From: Diphasiastrum complanatum
Lineage: Eukaryota; Streptophyta; Lycopodiopsida; Lycopodiales; Lycopodiaceae
DNA: 64,000 nt
Assembly (NCBI GenBank): GCA_029204225.1
Contig: MU832165.1
Location: forward strand, 19,907-83,906
Direction of reading: 5' to 3'
The translations under genes were made by a program, and so were the position numbers. The notes under the pieces are model-generated. The model was given only the letters and a program-made list of their open reading frames with translations, was not told where the DNA came from and did no database searches. Shown here piece after piece: positions 32,223-45,657 of this stretch (position 1 is its first letter; each line of letters begins with the position of its first letter).

Positions 32223-34870
32223 TCAAGCTGAACTCCTAGGATCCAAAATGAAATTGAGCAAGCTACATAATGCAACATGCTTTTCTCTTGATAGAGGCTT
32301 AGTCAAGATATCAGCCAACATACTGGCAGTAGGACAGTAACTTAATTGGACATCTTTATTTTGAACTTTCTCTCTAAGAAAATAAAATTGAACTTCAATA
32401 TGTTTAGTTCTAGAGTGAGTTTGTGGATTCAGAGATAGAGCAATGCAACTCTGATTGTCACAATAGAATATAGTTTGGCTGATTTTAATGATCATAAGAT
32501 CCTGATGCAATCTTCTGAGCCAGATGATTTCCTTCACTGCAGAGGTAACGACGACATATTTTGATTTTGTGGAAGACAAAGAAATGCATTTTTGCTTTCG
32601 ACTGTTCCATGAGATGGGTCCTCCCGCTAGAAAGCAAAGATAGCCAGAAGTGGATTTTCTTGTGTCCACATTACCAACCCAATCAGAAATAGAATAAGTA
32701 GTTAATGTCAAAGCATCCTCTGAATTTCCATCATAACACAAAGCATAGTGCTTAGTGGCTTGAATGTATCTTAGTACTCTGAGTAGAGACTTCCAGTGAG
32801 GTAGGCCAGGATTTGACATAAATTGGACAATGTGTTGACTGCAAATGCTAGATCAGGTATGGTGCAGACCATGCCGTACATGATCGATCCGATTATCAAC
32901 TGATAGGGGTATTTGTACATCTCTTTCTTTTCTGTGGGCACATATCCTTTGACAGTTTGAATCTTGGGTCCATAGGCGAGTCTATGGGCTTGTAGTTTTC
33001 CATGCCATACCTGTAGAGTACACTGGTTAGATACCTTTATTGACTTAGTGTGATACTTCTCCTCGCTTTGTCTCTGTTTATCTCAATTCCCAAAAGTAGT
33101 GCACAAGGCCTGAATCAGTCATTTCGAATTCCTTCGACAGAAGATTCTTTGTCTCATGAAGTAGCTGATTCGAATTGTTGATGATCAGTGAGTCATCAAC
33201 ATATAGAGCTATTATGACATAACTTGAGTCTCTATGTTTGAGATAAACATTAGAGTCAACAAAGTTTGGGATGAAGTCATGCTGCAACAAGAATCGATTG
33301 ATTCTATCAAACTCGGCCTTTAAAGCTTGCTTTAGCTCGTAGAGAGCTTTCTGCAACTTACATACTTTGTGTTCTTGGCCTTGAAGGACGTAACCTTCAG
33401 GTTGATAGATGTAAATATCTTCTTGTATGTATCCGTTCAGAAAGGCTGTTTGAACATCTGGTGTATTTCCAGATCTTCGACAGCTGCGAAGGCAAATAAG
33501 GATCGAATTGATTGAAGTCTTAATACTAGACTATATGTCTCAGTGTAGTCAATCTCATAAGTTTGTGCGTATCCTTTGACGAGTAGATGAGCTTTCCATC
33601 TGGCTGTAGAACCATCTAGATTGAGCTTCAACTTGAAGATCCACTTGGTGTCGATGATCTTTGCATCTACAGGAGCTTCAACAAGATGTCAGTTCCCGTT
33701 CTTCATCAATGAGTTGTACTCAGCATGCATGGCGGAATGCTAGTTTTCTGCATTCGAGCTTGACAAGGCTTCAGTTACTGAAGTGGGTTTATCATTGCTG
33801 ATGAATGCCTAAGGGACAAAATGATCAGGTTCTTGTCGATGTCGTGCAAATCTCCAAACAACAGATGATTCTCCTTGCTATGCAACAGGGATATCTTTGA
33901 TGTCCATCGAAACAGTCATAGGTCGAGGCCTGTCGATGGTGGTGGAAGTCGTTGGGACGAACTCTTGATTGGCTGCTTCTGCTTGAAGTCGAAAAATTTA
34001 TCTTCGAGGAAGACAACATCTCGACTAATTTAGATTCGGCTTGTCTCAACATCAAATATTCTGTATGCCTTGTGTGACGTTGTCCACCACTGTCAATAGG
34101 AAGGGTTTTGAGTCATTGACCATTCTGTGTCTCAACGAATTGTTGAAGTCTTTAAAATAGTTAAAAGCCTCAGACTTGTTCTTAATGAACATGATGCTGG
34201 TAAATCTAGAATAATTATCAATAAAAGTGATAAAATATAATGCAAAGAGAGGGAATATTCATAGGGCCACACATATCACTATGTATTAATTCTAGAACGG
34301 ACTTAGCTCTATTGGCTTGTCCCTTTGGAAATCTTAATCTAGGTTGTTTGCCTAGTAAGCACATCTCACAGACATGTCGTATGTCAGTGGAGTCAAAGTT
34401 TAAGTCCTTGACCTTAGAATTATGATGCATATACAAGATTGATCTCATGTTTAGATGTCCTAATCTTTGATGCAAAAATTGGGCATTTGAAGTACTCACA
34501 TTTGTGAAAAGTGCATATTCGTGACCTAGAACATACAAATTACCTTCTTTGTTTGCAGAGAAGATTTCTTTATCGTGCTTGTCCAGAGTGGTACACTGCT
34601 TCGAATCGAATGAGGCCTTGCAGCCCTGATCAGTAAACTTGCTAACTGACAATAAATTTTTGGTCAGTTTGGGTACGTATAGTACATCCTTGAGCAAGGT
34701 CAGCTTACCATTAGGAAGATAGAGAAGTATAGATCCTTTGCCTCCAATCTGTAGTGCACTCGAGTCACCTAAGTAGACATAGTTCGAATCTGGTGGTGTG
34801 AGTTCTTCGAATAGAGCTTTGCATGAGGTCATGTGCTAAGAAGCACTAGAATCGAGATACCAATCCATTG
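32223..34870 (-). pseudogene. Copia-3 protease to RNase H remains
   Basis: On the - strand, from high to low coordinates, it reads a protease/pre-integrase part (HMTSCKALFEELTPPDSNYV; VLYVPKLTKNLLSVSKFTDQ; LHQRLGHLNMRS), the integrase zinc end CEMCLLGKQPRLRF and HSDMCGPMNIPS. After gaps come the RT (KWKAHLLVKGYAQTYEIDY; ALYVDDSLIINNSNQLL near 33170) and RNase H (KSTSGYLCFLAGGPISWNS; LSSTKSKYVVVT; HIEVQFYFLREKV). It is broken by stops and frameshifts at many points. Confidence 0.85.
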
Positions 34871-35515
34871 CATCTCTAATGGGTAATTCTCTACAAAAAC
34901 AGAGCATTAACTTAGATCGAATGGAGAGATGTCTTGGTAGATGTCAAAGACAACCATGAAGGGAGCGAATAAGTAGGCGTCTGATACAGCCATGCTTCCT
35001 TCAAGATTAGACATTCCGAATTGAGTGTGTTTTATTAAAGAAAGAAAACCATCAAAAGGCATTCGTAGTGCAATACACATGAGAAGAATAGAGAATCTGA
35101 ATTAAGCAGTTGTGAATACAACGATTAGATCACAATATTGTGCCCAAGAATGGTTCATAGTAATGATGCATTGTGTGCAGTGATCTTACTTAGCTAGTTA
35201 TAGATTAAATAATTATCTCTATCTTATGAATGGCTTTCACTCTCTCTAAGATTTCTGATTCTAGGGAATCAGATAATAAAGACACAATTGAGTTTGCGCA
35301 GGAACCATTATGTATATATGTACATGGACCAGTTATAATGACTGCGTAGGCAACGAGCGTGAAACATTGCAGCTACTAAAAAAGGTGTTAAAGTGAACTG
35401 TGACATGGTCTACGTCTGATAGGGCAGTATGGATGACGTGGATCTCGAACCAAAGACTTTGAGTTTGTATGAGAACGAAGAGGATGTAGTCGAGGATCTT
35501 GAACTTGAAGAGTTC

Positions 35516-36615
35516 GTCTTGTTTTTTAGTGCAAGTTTTGTTTTGTTTTGTTAAAAGAGCAGGGGGGAGATTTTCCGTGTCATAATGGTTCATGAGTTTT
35601 GGGTTGTAAACAATCAAATGAGTTAAATTGACAAACCGTGCATAGAACTTAGTTGAGATTTATTCACAAAATTTGTAATTTGTTAAGTAATAATACCAAG
35701 TAATGTACATGCTAGATGAAATCCTCGTGTTGGTACTCATTCTAGACATCTATTCCCTCAAAACAATTTTCTAGCCACCTTCATCATATTGGTACCTTGT
35801 CTTTCATTAACCAATACGGGCTCGAGAGGTGTTGCCAAAAATATTTTCTTCTCTGTATTGACTAAAATAAGTTGAGGCCCATTTGATTAGTTCAAGCCCT
35901 ACCTCTGTGAAACTGCAAAACTAGTCCATATTTTATGACCTGAGTTCCAATGCTATGACTCAGTGGATATTCTTAATAGAGCTAAATTGAATCGGTTATG
36001 TAAAGGGTTGTACTAGTATGTAATGGATGTATAAATTTTTGAAATGTGTCAATATAGGTCTTGGACCTCTTTGGGATGAAACTTTGGATGTGGTTTGGTT
36101 TTAATTAGGCAAAGATTTTTTAAAGCCAAATTGAGTGTCGATAAGGTTGTCTAGCTTGGAAATAGTCATTTGTTGGAAAGTGTTAATATTCTTTGATCAT
36201 TGATTTGGTATCTAATGAAAAGGTTCAAATCAAAGGATGTTTCAATTATGGATCTTAGGCCAAGAATGATAGCACCAACAAAAATGCTAGTCACTCGTTA
36301 GCTTGCTAAATTGATCAAAATATTAATCAAATGCATATAGAATCAAAAGAGAAGCACAATCAACTCAGATCTGAACCTAAGTCTCTGTAAACATGCCATA
36401 CATCCTCATAAATTCATTTAATCCATTTATAAATTACATATACATCAAGCTTACAGCACAATCTCAACATGTATGAATGATGGTATTTCACCAAAACTTC
36501 TCCAAATTACAAATGAACTTTGGCTAACCATTTTCTAGACCTACTATTTATAGATGATAATGATGATTCTCTATCCTCTCTCTAGGTAACTGTACCTAAA
36601 ATAGTCACTATGTAC
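35516..36615. other. Unassigned AT-rich sequence
   Basis: No frame or repeat match is recognised. It lies between Copia-3 and the LTR starting at 36616. Confidence 0.4.
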
Positions 36616-37283
36616 TGTAGAACCCCAAAAATTGATCTAAAGCGACATTTGAAGAGTACAAAAATTTGATACTTTTTCAAACTGTCAAAAGATAAAAATT
36701 TTACTGTTTCGATGTAGCTCATTCATGCGAAAAAATTAATCCTAAATTATGTACAATTTAGGCCTCATTATGACCCAAAAATAGACAAGAAATAGTTGAC
36801 AAATTTTCACAAATTCCTATTAAGTTTTATAGGCATTTGGTATAGGTCCTGAGCTAGTTATGATCTAGTATGTTGACCATATGGGACACCTATGGCCAAA
36901 GAATCCTGATAATGACGCCAAGGAGTTTTGTTATGACTTTGGACGACTTATTCTGGTACGCTATGTACAAATAGCACTTTCATATTAATAGGTATGTGAT
37001 ATGCATGCCGAGAGACTATCAGTTGGAACTGGAGTTTAGTCCGGTTCGTGTGGGGGCTGCATGGACACATGCACAAGCTTCTAGGGTCTATATATCCTAG
37101 TAGAAACTTGCCCTTTATCATTTTTGTTTTTCAAGTTTTGGTTACTTGTCTCTTCTCTCTCATCAAGTATTCACACGTTTTGGCTTGGGGTAAAGGTTAG
37201 GTGGACTAAAGTTGAGCTTCTTGCCAGCTGGGTGGTTTGGCTCTACAGTGTCCTTGTAAGTAGATTTCTTTGGTGTCTTCACA
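36616..37283 (+). mobile_element. LTR (668 bp) of an element missing its body
   Basis: It begins TGTAGAACCCCAAAA and ends TTCACA, directly before a primer-binding site. A TATA-like CTATATATCC occurs near 37090. TG...CA ends plus the adjacent primer site make it a 5' LTR. The internal region runs only to about 37440 before Penelope-like sequence. The family is not identified; an LTR starting TGTAGAACCCC would fit Ty3/gypsy. Confidence 0.72.
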
Positions 37284-37285
37284 AC

Positions 37286-37296
37286 GGTATCAGAGC
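37286..37296 (+). other. Primer-binding site
   Basis: GGTATCAGAGC lies two bases after the LTR end and matches 11 of 12 positions of the tRNA-iMet site. Confidence 0.8.
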
Positions 37297-38019
37297 AAGG
37301 CTTACAGTTGGATCAAAGGTGAAGTTTGGAGCTATTGGTTTCAATTTTTTGGAAAGGAATCATTACTTTAAGCTACTAATGTTTATGGTGCTAGACTTTA
37401 TCTCCAATTAAGTGGTTTTCTCTTATTTTTATTCATTCCATGGTTAGGAATCAATGATATGTCCTCGTTCCATAGCCATATCAATTGTGCTTGAGAAATT
37501 TCACAATTGCTATTGATTTTCACTGCTCTTTTAATTTGAATAATCCGAACTCAGTCATTTCCGGTTCAGGAACGGGAAAGAAAAAGCATGTCTCAGATTA
37601 CAAAGCAAAGGAAGGACAGAGCAGTGGAAACAAAGAGGACTTACCAATTAAAAAGCTGAATTTTTACAGATCCTAATCGATGTGCAGGATGAAGAAGACA
37701 ATGTTAGAAGACAAATCAGCGTTTCAGCAACCGGACGTCTCCAGTTTTCCACTAGTAGCCACTCAGGGAGACTTTTTTTACATTTATGTTACCGAAATAG
37801 AGTATTTGAGTTTATCCATGTCAAGCATTATTACGCTTACGTTATTAGCAAAATTTTTGGTATTGTTGACGAACTCTTTTATGATATTACGTTTGGCTGG
37901 ACTTATCTACCAAGTGTTAAATGTGAAAGGCAAAACAATCACAAGACTGACACACTTCGGATATAAACCTACTCTATCAATGGAACGACTTCTTGATTGA
38001 TAATTGTATTGTCAACCTA

Positions 38020-38640
38020 GGAAACAAAACCTGAAGACAAGTACGAGGTATCCCTAGTGCAATTGGTATCTTTCCTTTTTTGAAGCACAATTTATTAAGA
38101 GACTTGCTAAACTGGGCCTGACCTCGTTCATGAATGACTTTCGACATTCTTTTTTAGATATATAGATGACATTTGCTTCATCAATAACCCTAATATCAAA
38201 CTTTTTATGGACAAAACACAGGTAAGGAACCCTGAAACCCGTTTTGGATCAAACCCTTGGACTTTCTAGAAATAGAAAGAAAAGTGACTGAAGGGAATAA
38301 AATCAGCTTTTTAAATATTTCTATTACCTTCAATAATAAATCCGGCCTGACTTGTCTTTCTAAATACAACAAAAGAAGAGAACTACCCTTTCCTTACTTA
38401 CAATATATACATCTTGCTTCGAATAGACGAATCTATAATTCATATAAGGTTATTGCTTCACAAGTCATTGCCACAATGAGGTTGGAATTCTTGTTGATGC
38501 TTTTCAAAAAAATGGTTTTATGAGAGGTAAGCTCTGTCGTATCATCAATAAGTTGCTTACTTTGGAATCGTTCCCCGGTTTGTCGTACACTTTACCACAT
38601 GACATTGATGTTCTTTTGGTGGCCAGTTAGTTATCCCTTT
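38020..38640 (+). pseudogene. Penelope-like (PLE) reverse transcriptase fragment
   Basis: Read across frames, it gives QVRGIPSA (cf. the GIPMG motif before the catalytic loop), then FIKRLAKLG and the catalytic YIDDICFINNPN (near 38160-38200). An uninterrupted stretch at 38257-38523 follows, with ISFLNISITF, LPFPYLQYIHLASNRRIYNSY and a tail toward NGFMRGKL-type sequence (after 38510). The (R)YIDD followed by a FLDI-like strand and a YIH..SN/SNR block is the Penelope-type order, not that of LINE or LTR RTs. No GIY-YIG endonuclease is seen. It is truncated and frameshifted. Confidence 0.68.
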
Positions 38641-38675
38641 CGGGGAGCTAACTACCCCGAAGGGATTCACTAACT
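38625..38675. repeat. 51-bp inverted repeat (hairpin)
   Basis: Outer arms AGTTAGT (38625-38631) and ACTAACT (38669-38675) and inner arms ATCCCTTTCGGGG (38633-38645) and CCCCGAAGGGAT (38655-38666) pair with one unpaired T. The loop is AGCTAACTA. It sits between the PLE relic and the long (TC)n. Confidence 0.85.
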
Positions 38676-38691
38676 GTGGGTCAGTTGGTGG

Positions 38692-39642
<951 letters not shown>

Positions 39643-39659
39643 TTTTCACATTCGAATGT

Positions 39660-40560
39660 TAAGTCAAGTTATCTGAAGGACATTGAAGACTTGGCCATCT
39701 TCAATGACTTCAACAAATCCCCAGAACAAGTTTGTAGAAATACACTATCTTTGCAATAGTCTGTAGAATTGAACTGTTTGTTGCATAGTTCGCATTTTTT
39801 CGAAAGGCAAAAAATGCAAAGTACTCGTCTACTTCGACAAAATGGCAATTCCAAGTTCATTGTCACATTTTCCCAGAATTCAAAATATGCAAAGTCCCAT
39901 CTACTTCGATGAAATAAAAGTTCCAAGTTCATTGTCGCATTTATCTGAAAGGCGAAAAATACGACCGACTCTCACCAAAGTGTCCAAAGTGTTCGGGGAC
40001 TCCTACTTCTTTAACCATCAAGTCACTCGACGACCGAAGTCACCGAAGTGTCCAAAGTGTCCACAATCTTCGACTTCTTCAACAACTTCGACCATCAAGT
40101 CATCCAAAGTGTCCGAAGTCTCTGATGTCACCAATGTGACCGAAGTCTTCAAAGTATTCGACATCTTCGACTTATTAGACTACTTCGATGATCTATTGAT
40201 CTAACTACTTTGAAGTCATCCGAAGTGTCCGAAGTATCCGACGTCTTTGACGATCGACTTATTCAATTACTTCGATGATCAACTTATCCATCCACTTCGG
40301 TGATTGAGTCAATTGACTTATTCGACTTCCTCGATGACTTCAAGTCATCTGTCTCGTCGGCTGATAAACACATTGTACAACTATTCAAATATTTATTGTA
40401 TTTAATTACAAGGATGCAGTGTATGAATACATCACGCATTATCCCGGTGATGCTCTGCCAACAGAGCGAATGATATCGAGCATCCAAGTTACACCTCCAT
40501 TTCTGGCTATAACGTATTCAATGTTGTTCAAGCTTTCTTTGTAATATAGAAGTAACACGT
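39660..40560 (+). mobile_element. LTR fragment related to the Copia-2 LTR, with CGAAGT-rich expansion
   Basis: 39680-39760 matches 30828-30900 of the Copia-2 3' LTR (GAAGACTTGGCCATCTTCAA). 40405-40430 resembles its TATA region (GATGCAGTGTATGAATAC). Between them, 39960-40340 is a degenerate run of CCGAAGTGTCC/TTCGACTTC units not seen in Copia-2. Confidence 0.65.
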
Positions 40561-40989
40561 TCTATCATCTGTGTTTAACGTAGATGTATGATGTTGTGAT
40601 TTGATTACACTCTTACTGTTTGTTCACGCTTGTTCACTCACTTTGATCAGATCACGAATGTCAATGACTTCTTAGTATCTGATCAGACTACGGCTGTCTT
40701 TGATGCCTGAGGAACTTGCATCATCACTTTTTTACATTTTGAATTGAACTTCATACTGAAAACCAATTTACAGTAATACCACACATCATCTAATCTCTTC
40801 AGTGGACTGTACTCATGTTTGTTTAAGTATTAATTACCTATAAGATCTTGTTGGTGAGAACGCTTGAGCTGTGATTATATCTTTGCATTTACATTCTTTT
40901 AAACCGTTCTTGCTTGTAGCAACCCATAATAACGGGAGAGTTGTTCCGCAACTATTTTCTTCTCTCTTTCTTTGTTCATGTTACCCATT

Positions 40990-42350
40990 CTAACACAACA
41001 TTAATGTATGATTCAAATGTCCTAATCTATTATGCCAAAGTAATGACTTATTGACTAGAACCGAGGTATTCGAGGCTTGACTTGTGTCAGAATAACAATG
41101 AATCAGTCTATATAAGTATCCATGCCTCTTGTCGAGTGTTAGGATCTGATTTGTCCTATCGATATTTCGACATTGATCAGATTCAAACTCTACCCTATGA
41201 CCTAAATTAGTGATTCTACTTACTGACAACGGATTTGTAGAGAGTTTAGATACATGTAAAATATTCGATAGTAGTTTGAATTGATCATGCTAGAACATCA
41301 ACCTTACATTGCCTTCGCCATCGATAATATGTCTACTATCATCACCAAGATGAACGAATTTCTTTGTACTGTAAGGTGTATACGAGTGAAAATGCTCACG
41401 ATGATTGGTCATATGTTGAGTAGCTCAAGAATCAAGAGACCAAGAATTATCAACTTGCACCTTTTCGCTCCTTCCTCCATGTCAAATACGGGAGATTGAG
41501 ATGATACTGCAACTGCATTTGCCTGTTGATCTGGTTGCTTGTTGGAGTTCTTTGATTTCAATATCCTACAATCCTGGATTTCATGGTTAGTGCGCTTGCA
41601 ATACTTACAGACATCTTCTTCTTCAACTACAAATTCGATAATTGTTCTTGATTTTGTGTCAACTTCTAATCCAATGTGGTCTATTTGGAGCTTTTTTTCT
41701 TTTACCATTTCAAAATTGTCAAATTCTAGCTTTTAGATCTAAGTTTTGTAGATAACTTGATCCTACTCGTGTGGAGCCTGTTCCCATGTGTGGATGGTAG
41801 TCATAAATGTATTTGAATTTAGTTAGACAGAAATCATCTTGATTTACACAAGTGTGAACTAGTGAAAAGCTAGACTTCAGGTAGGAAATTGCCACTTGGC
41901 ACCATTTTATTGATTGTTCATGCATTCCCATGTGAATGAGACATGGTTCTCACGTGTGAGAGGTTGTTCCCATGTGTGAAAAGATCAGTAGCTTATCATA
42001 GGAGTTAATCTTGTAAGATCCTATAAGATTAAAATGATCTCCTTGTTGAGTACGTTGTCCAAAAAAAGAAAACTTTATCTCGATGTGCTTGCTCTCAGAA
42101 TGATACCTAGGATTAATAGAAGCAATTGTACTGTGATTGTCGCAAAAAGTGGAAGTAGCTTGTAACTGACTAAAATTCATGTTCGATGCCTTAACTAGAT
42201 AGCTTCCTTTGTAGCATGGGTAACAACAATGTATTCAGCCTTTGTAGAAGATAATGCAATTGAATTCTGCTCCTTGCTATTCCATGAACCTTTGTTGAAC
42301 ACAAAGACACAGTCTGATGTCGATGCAAACATAACTCAATGGTATGCAAA
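40990..42350 (-). mobile_element. Two Copia fragments, - strand
   Basis: From high to low coordinates: RNase H remains at 42350-41950 (SSTKAEYIVV; FCDNHSTIASINPRYHSESKHIEI), then a gag knuckle at about 41610-41570 (CKYCKRTNHEIQDC), then pre-integrase at 41229-40990 (YLYRLIHCY; LLWHNRLGHLN). RNase H preceding gag means two different copies meet near 41750-41950. That join is full of CACGTGTGA-like motifs. Confidence 0.72.
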
Positions 42351-42359
42351 CATAACTTA

Positions 42360-43654
42360 CAATCCATTAGTTATGAAAATTTCACTCATTCATGAATCTA
42401 AAAAAAAATAGTTTCAATCAATGAACTAATAACACTATTCGTGCATGGCTCATCAACACTGAAAGTCATTGTATATCAGTGATTCATACCAAGACATAGT
42501 GACCATTCTAACATGCATCAACATTCCTATGAAAATTAGGAATTTTTAACTATAAAATTGCCAAAACTTTGAATGACATTATCTTTCGCTGCAATGCACC
42601 AAATTAAGTATTACAAGTTGAAGATAAGAGGTAGAGTATGTTAGAAAAATGATTGTCATTTTAGCTAGGATAGTATGAGCCATGTGTGTGAGATAGAACT
42701 ATGCAAAGAACCAGTAGTAAGTCACACTTTCTACATGATAATGTTTCCAAAATGCACCTTAGAGCTTGCATAGCTTTAGGAAAGCATAAAAAATAAACTC
42801 TAAAGCTTCATCGGGGATGATTGAAGCTTACTATTAGGTTAGTATGAGCAATATAAATCTGAAACAAGCAAAAATAGATTTTAGGAAGGCAAACTAGCAA
42901 CTTTTTTCAAGAAATTGTTGCACAAGCCTCAATTAACCAAAAGCAAAATATGATGGTTCCATCTAGAGGCCAAAGATCCTTAAAAAGTTGCTAACTATTG
43001 ACCAATGATCCAATCAAGAGGTTGAAGTACAAGACTCTAAAAAAAGCATGAAAGAAGCCGTTTTTTAGACTTTACAGACATAGTTCAAGCTCCACATCTT
43101 GTTGCCATTGCCTAAATCCTTAAAAAAGCTTCAATTTATCTTGCATAACATGCATGAAAATTTCACAACAATGAAAACCATTCTACACATAGGAAACATG
43201 AACTTTCAACCATCCTACCCATGTTCTTGGGGTCAAAAATCACAATTTTTTTGTATGTTTTGATACTTTCCAGCCCCATGCGAGTACATCTAGACCATAT
43301 AATAACCAAAAAGACCCACGTCCAGCTGATACATGCCACCATCCCACAAAACAAAACCACACAAGCTAGTTTAGTGAGGAAGACAGGTGTCATAGCTGAA
43401 CGACAGTGTGTCCAAAAGAAGTTATACTACTTAACAGCTTTGAATAGCATTTTAAAACATAGTCCGGTCTTCCCAAACACACAGTGTTTTAGCGATAGGC
43501 CAAGCCGTTATATCACCGTATCAAGGCGAGTGCCATACTGATCAGCTTACGATCAGTTGGTCCGTATCAGTTCGTTTTAATCAAAGAGGAGTATGAAAAG
43601 TTTAAACCGTTAGGAGTTTTATTTAGCCAAAAGACCTAGTGTGAACACGTGTGC
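42360..43654 (+). mobile_element. Probable LTR upstream of the primer site at 43655
   Basis: The sequence is non-coding. It ends just before a primer-binding site, so its right part should be an LTR. The left edge cannot be located and no partner LTR is seen. Confidence 0.4.
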
Positions 43655-43666
43655 TGGTATCAGAGC
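43655..43666 (+). other. Primer-binding site
   Basis: An exact TGGTATCAGAGC follows GAACACGTGTGC. It sets a + strand LTR element whose leader runs rightward into the periodic array at 44613-45125. Confidence 0.85.
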
Positions 43667-44604
43667 AAATCCATGCTATACTGATCCAAGTGACCCTTAC
43701 AGCGTAAGGTATGTCATGCAATGTTGTCCATACTCCTGAGCATATCCATGCTTTCCAGTTGTATCTCACCAAAAGTCTAAAGTAACACTAATAGAGGAAA
43801 GGTAAAATGTTACCATGAATGTTATATCAGAATGATATAACATCCACGATATAAGGAGACTGTATAGGAAAGATGTCATTAATACAGAGTAAGAGACTAC
43901 CAATGTTTATACTGGGTAGTAGGGCAAATCCGTGCCATTCTACTCCCTTAGTATAAACTATGATTCTTACGCCTATCCATATTGTCTAAGATCATAGTAC
44001 TGGAGTCCTTACTGTTACTTTTGGTGACAAATTCTTATTTCTAGGTACTTTAGTTTGATTTGAGTGTGGTCTTATGTCGTTACTTGCTTTCGAACAAGGA
44101 AAGTAGAAAAGCGGAAAGAAAAAGTGAATTTGTGTAGAGTGAAGATATATCATATCCTTTATGGAACCAAAACTACCATACTTACCGAAGTTGTAAAGAG
44201 TTTATTTAAACTTGGAAAGCGTACCTGAATAGTTGTAGACATAGCTTCTTGAGAGTCAACCATAGTAATTTTTAAAAGCGAATGAGTTCTTACTCTTTTA
44301 GATCATAAGAAAGCCAAAAAACCGTGAAATGAGCGTATTGATTCGAAAAGTTATGTAGACAGCACTTTACAAGACATCTCTTGACTATCTTAGTTAACTT
44401 ACATTGTAGAGATCCAGTTGGTTGCATACCTTTCAATAGTGAGTAGTTGGCGGTTCCAGAAAGAACCAAGTAATATTCTGACGAAGCTGGAGCAGTATAA
44501 TGAAGCTACATCATGAGATATCATTAGCTACATACTATGAGATCACAAGATCTATGAACACTTGTAAAGAGAGTACATATGTAAGAGCTAAGTTTGAATG
44601 TGTC

Positions 44605-45130
44605 CATCCTTCCATCGCTGGTTGGAGAAGGCTAATAAAGTGAAGAAGCCTATGAACAGATAACATAAGTTCACGGTACATCGCTAGACAGTTAGCCATA
44701 AATGAATTTACAGTATTAACATTTGAAAAGGAGACCGCTCTTTTGTCCATCGCTAGAACAACAGAGTCTCTATGTATAGATTGGTGAATAAATGTGAGTC
44801 TATCATGCCTATGCAATCCATCGCTGGATAGAACATAGCAATATTGATAAACACTCATCTTTTGGACAGTTTGCAGCAATCTGTCCATCGCTGGACAACG
44901 CCCAATCACGAAAAGTGCATATAATATGTACAAGAGTGAGACAGCCCTCCATCGCTACTCTCTGAGCCATAAGGAGGAAGCCATACTATGAAAAAATCGT
45001 AATTATATCATTACTATCACCTGCATTTTTAGAAGATTATCACATAACCAAAACTGTCCATCGCTGCCTATTGAGACAGGGTGAACGGTTTCAAGAATCA
45101 AAAAGTGACATTGTTGTCCATCGCTAGACC
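44605..45130 (+). repeat. Regularly spaced GTCCATCGCTGG array
   Basis: CATCGCT starts at 44613, 44679, 44748, 44819, 44886, 44950, 45059 and 45119, giving intervals of 66, 69, 71, 67, 64, 109 and 60 bp. The fuller core is GTCCATCGCTGG/AGA. Sequences between cores look unrelated to each other. The array lies about 950 bp right of the primer site at 43655, within a presumed leader. The last three cores are also present in the inverted arm at 39460-39642. Confidence 0.85.
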
Positions 45131-45623
45131 TCAAAGTGTTCTTGACCTATCACAGCCTTTACATGGTTTAGAGAGATGAATGGCATATCAAAGCAGAGCA
45201 TTATTAAAGCATCATTCTCCGAAAAGTAGAGTACATACGAGAGGAGTGTAAGAGAGAAGCAGATACATACCGTAAGCTATCAAATCGTTGATCTATATAT
45301 AGGTAGGACGCACTTTTAGCGAGTGACAGAGGAGCAAAGTTCTTCACCGGTGTTGTACAGCAAAAAAACATGCACTTATAGTGCCCAGTAAGGTAGTAAC
45401 CTAGAAGGAGAGAGTGAGAGTGGAAAATTCCATTTCCCTCCAAATTATTTTAAACAGACCAAACCATTTCAAATTTGTGAAAAACCCTCTAAGTTAAAAA
45501 TGGGACTTCATCATATGCAAGGGTACAACAATAAAAAACCTTGTAAGTTTGAAGTAGTGGCACGTCAATATCTGTCCACTTTTCTGTTAATGCAATAGGG
45601 TGAAACTGAACAAATGAGCATCC

Positions 45624-45626
<3 letters not shown>
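44938..45626 (-). repeat. Inverted-duplication arm 2
   Basis: This is the reverse-complement partner of 38946-39642. It differs by scattered substitutions and small indels. The similarity stops near 44938, inside the periodic array. Confidence 0.88.

Positions 45627-45654
<28 letters not shown>
45626..45654. repeat. (GA)n microsatellite
   Basis: This short GA run sits at the same edge of arm 2 as the long TC run does in arm 1. Confidence 0.9.

Positions 45655-45657
<3 letters not shown>

Larger units (their letters stand above)
31460..35515 (-). mobile_element. Copia-3: - strand Copia element, gag lost
   Basis: Direct repeats of about 480 bp (31470-31985 and 35045-35513) carry the LTR-like ends, sharing CATCAAAAGGCATC/TTCG, GTGCAATACACATGAGAAG and GTCGAGGATCTTGAACTTG. 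Pol fragments lie between them at 32223-34870. A C23 run at 32198-32220 occupies the polypurine-tract position. The left LTR extends to about 32197, longer than the right one. Most of gag is absent. The region coded near 34870-34990 on the - strand (YQDISPFDLS) is shared with the 40-bp scrap left of Copia-2. Confidence 0.78.

Noticed and set aside
37680-38000. 106-residue open frame as part of the Penelope-like element
   Set aside because: It has no recognisable RT N-terminal motif; the composition looks random.
44605-45130. CRISPR array
   Set aside because: The spacing looks CRISPR-like, but the cores are only ~12 bp and degenerate, the sequence is a plant retroelement leader, and no cas genes exist.
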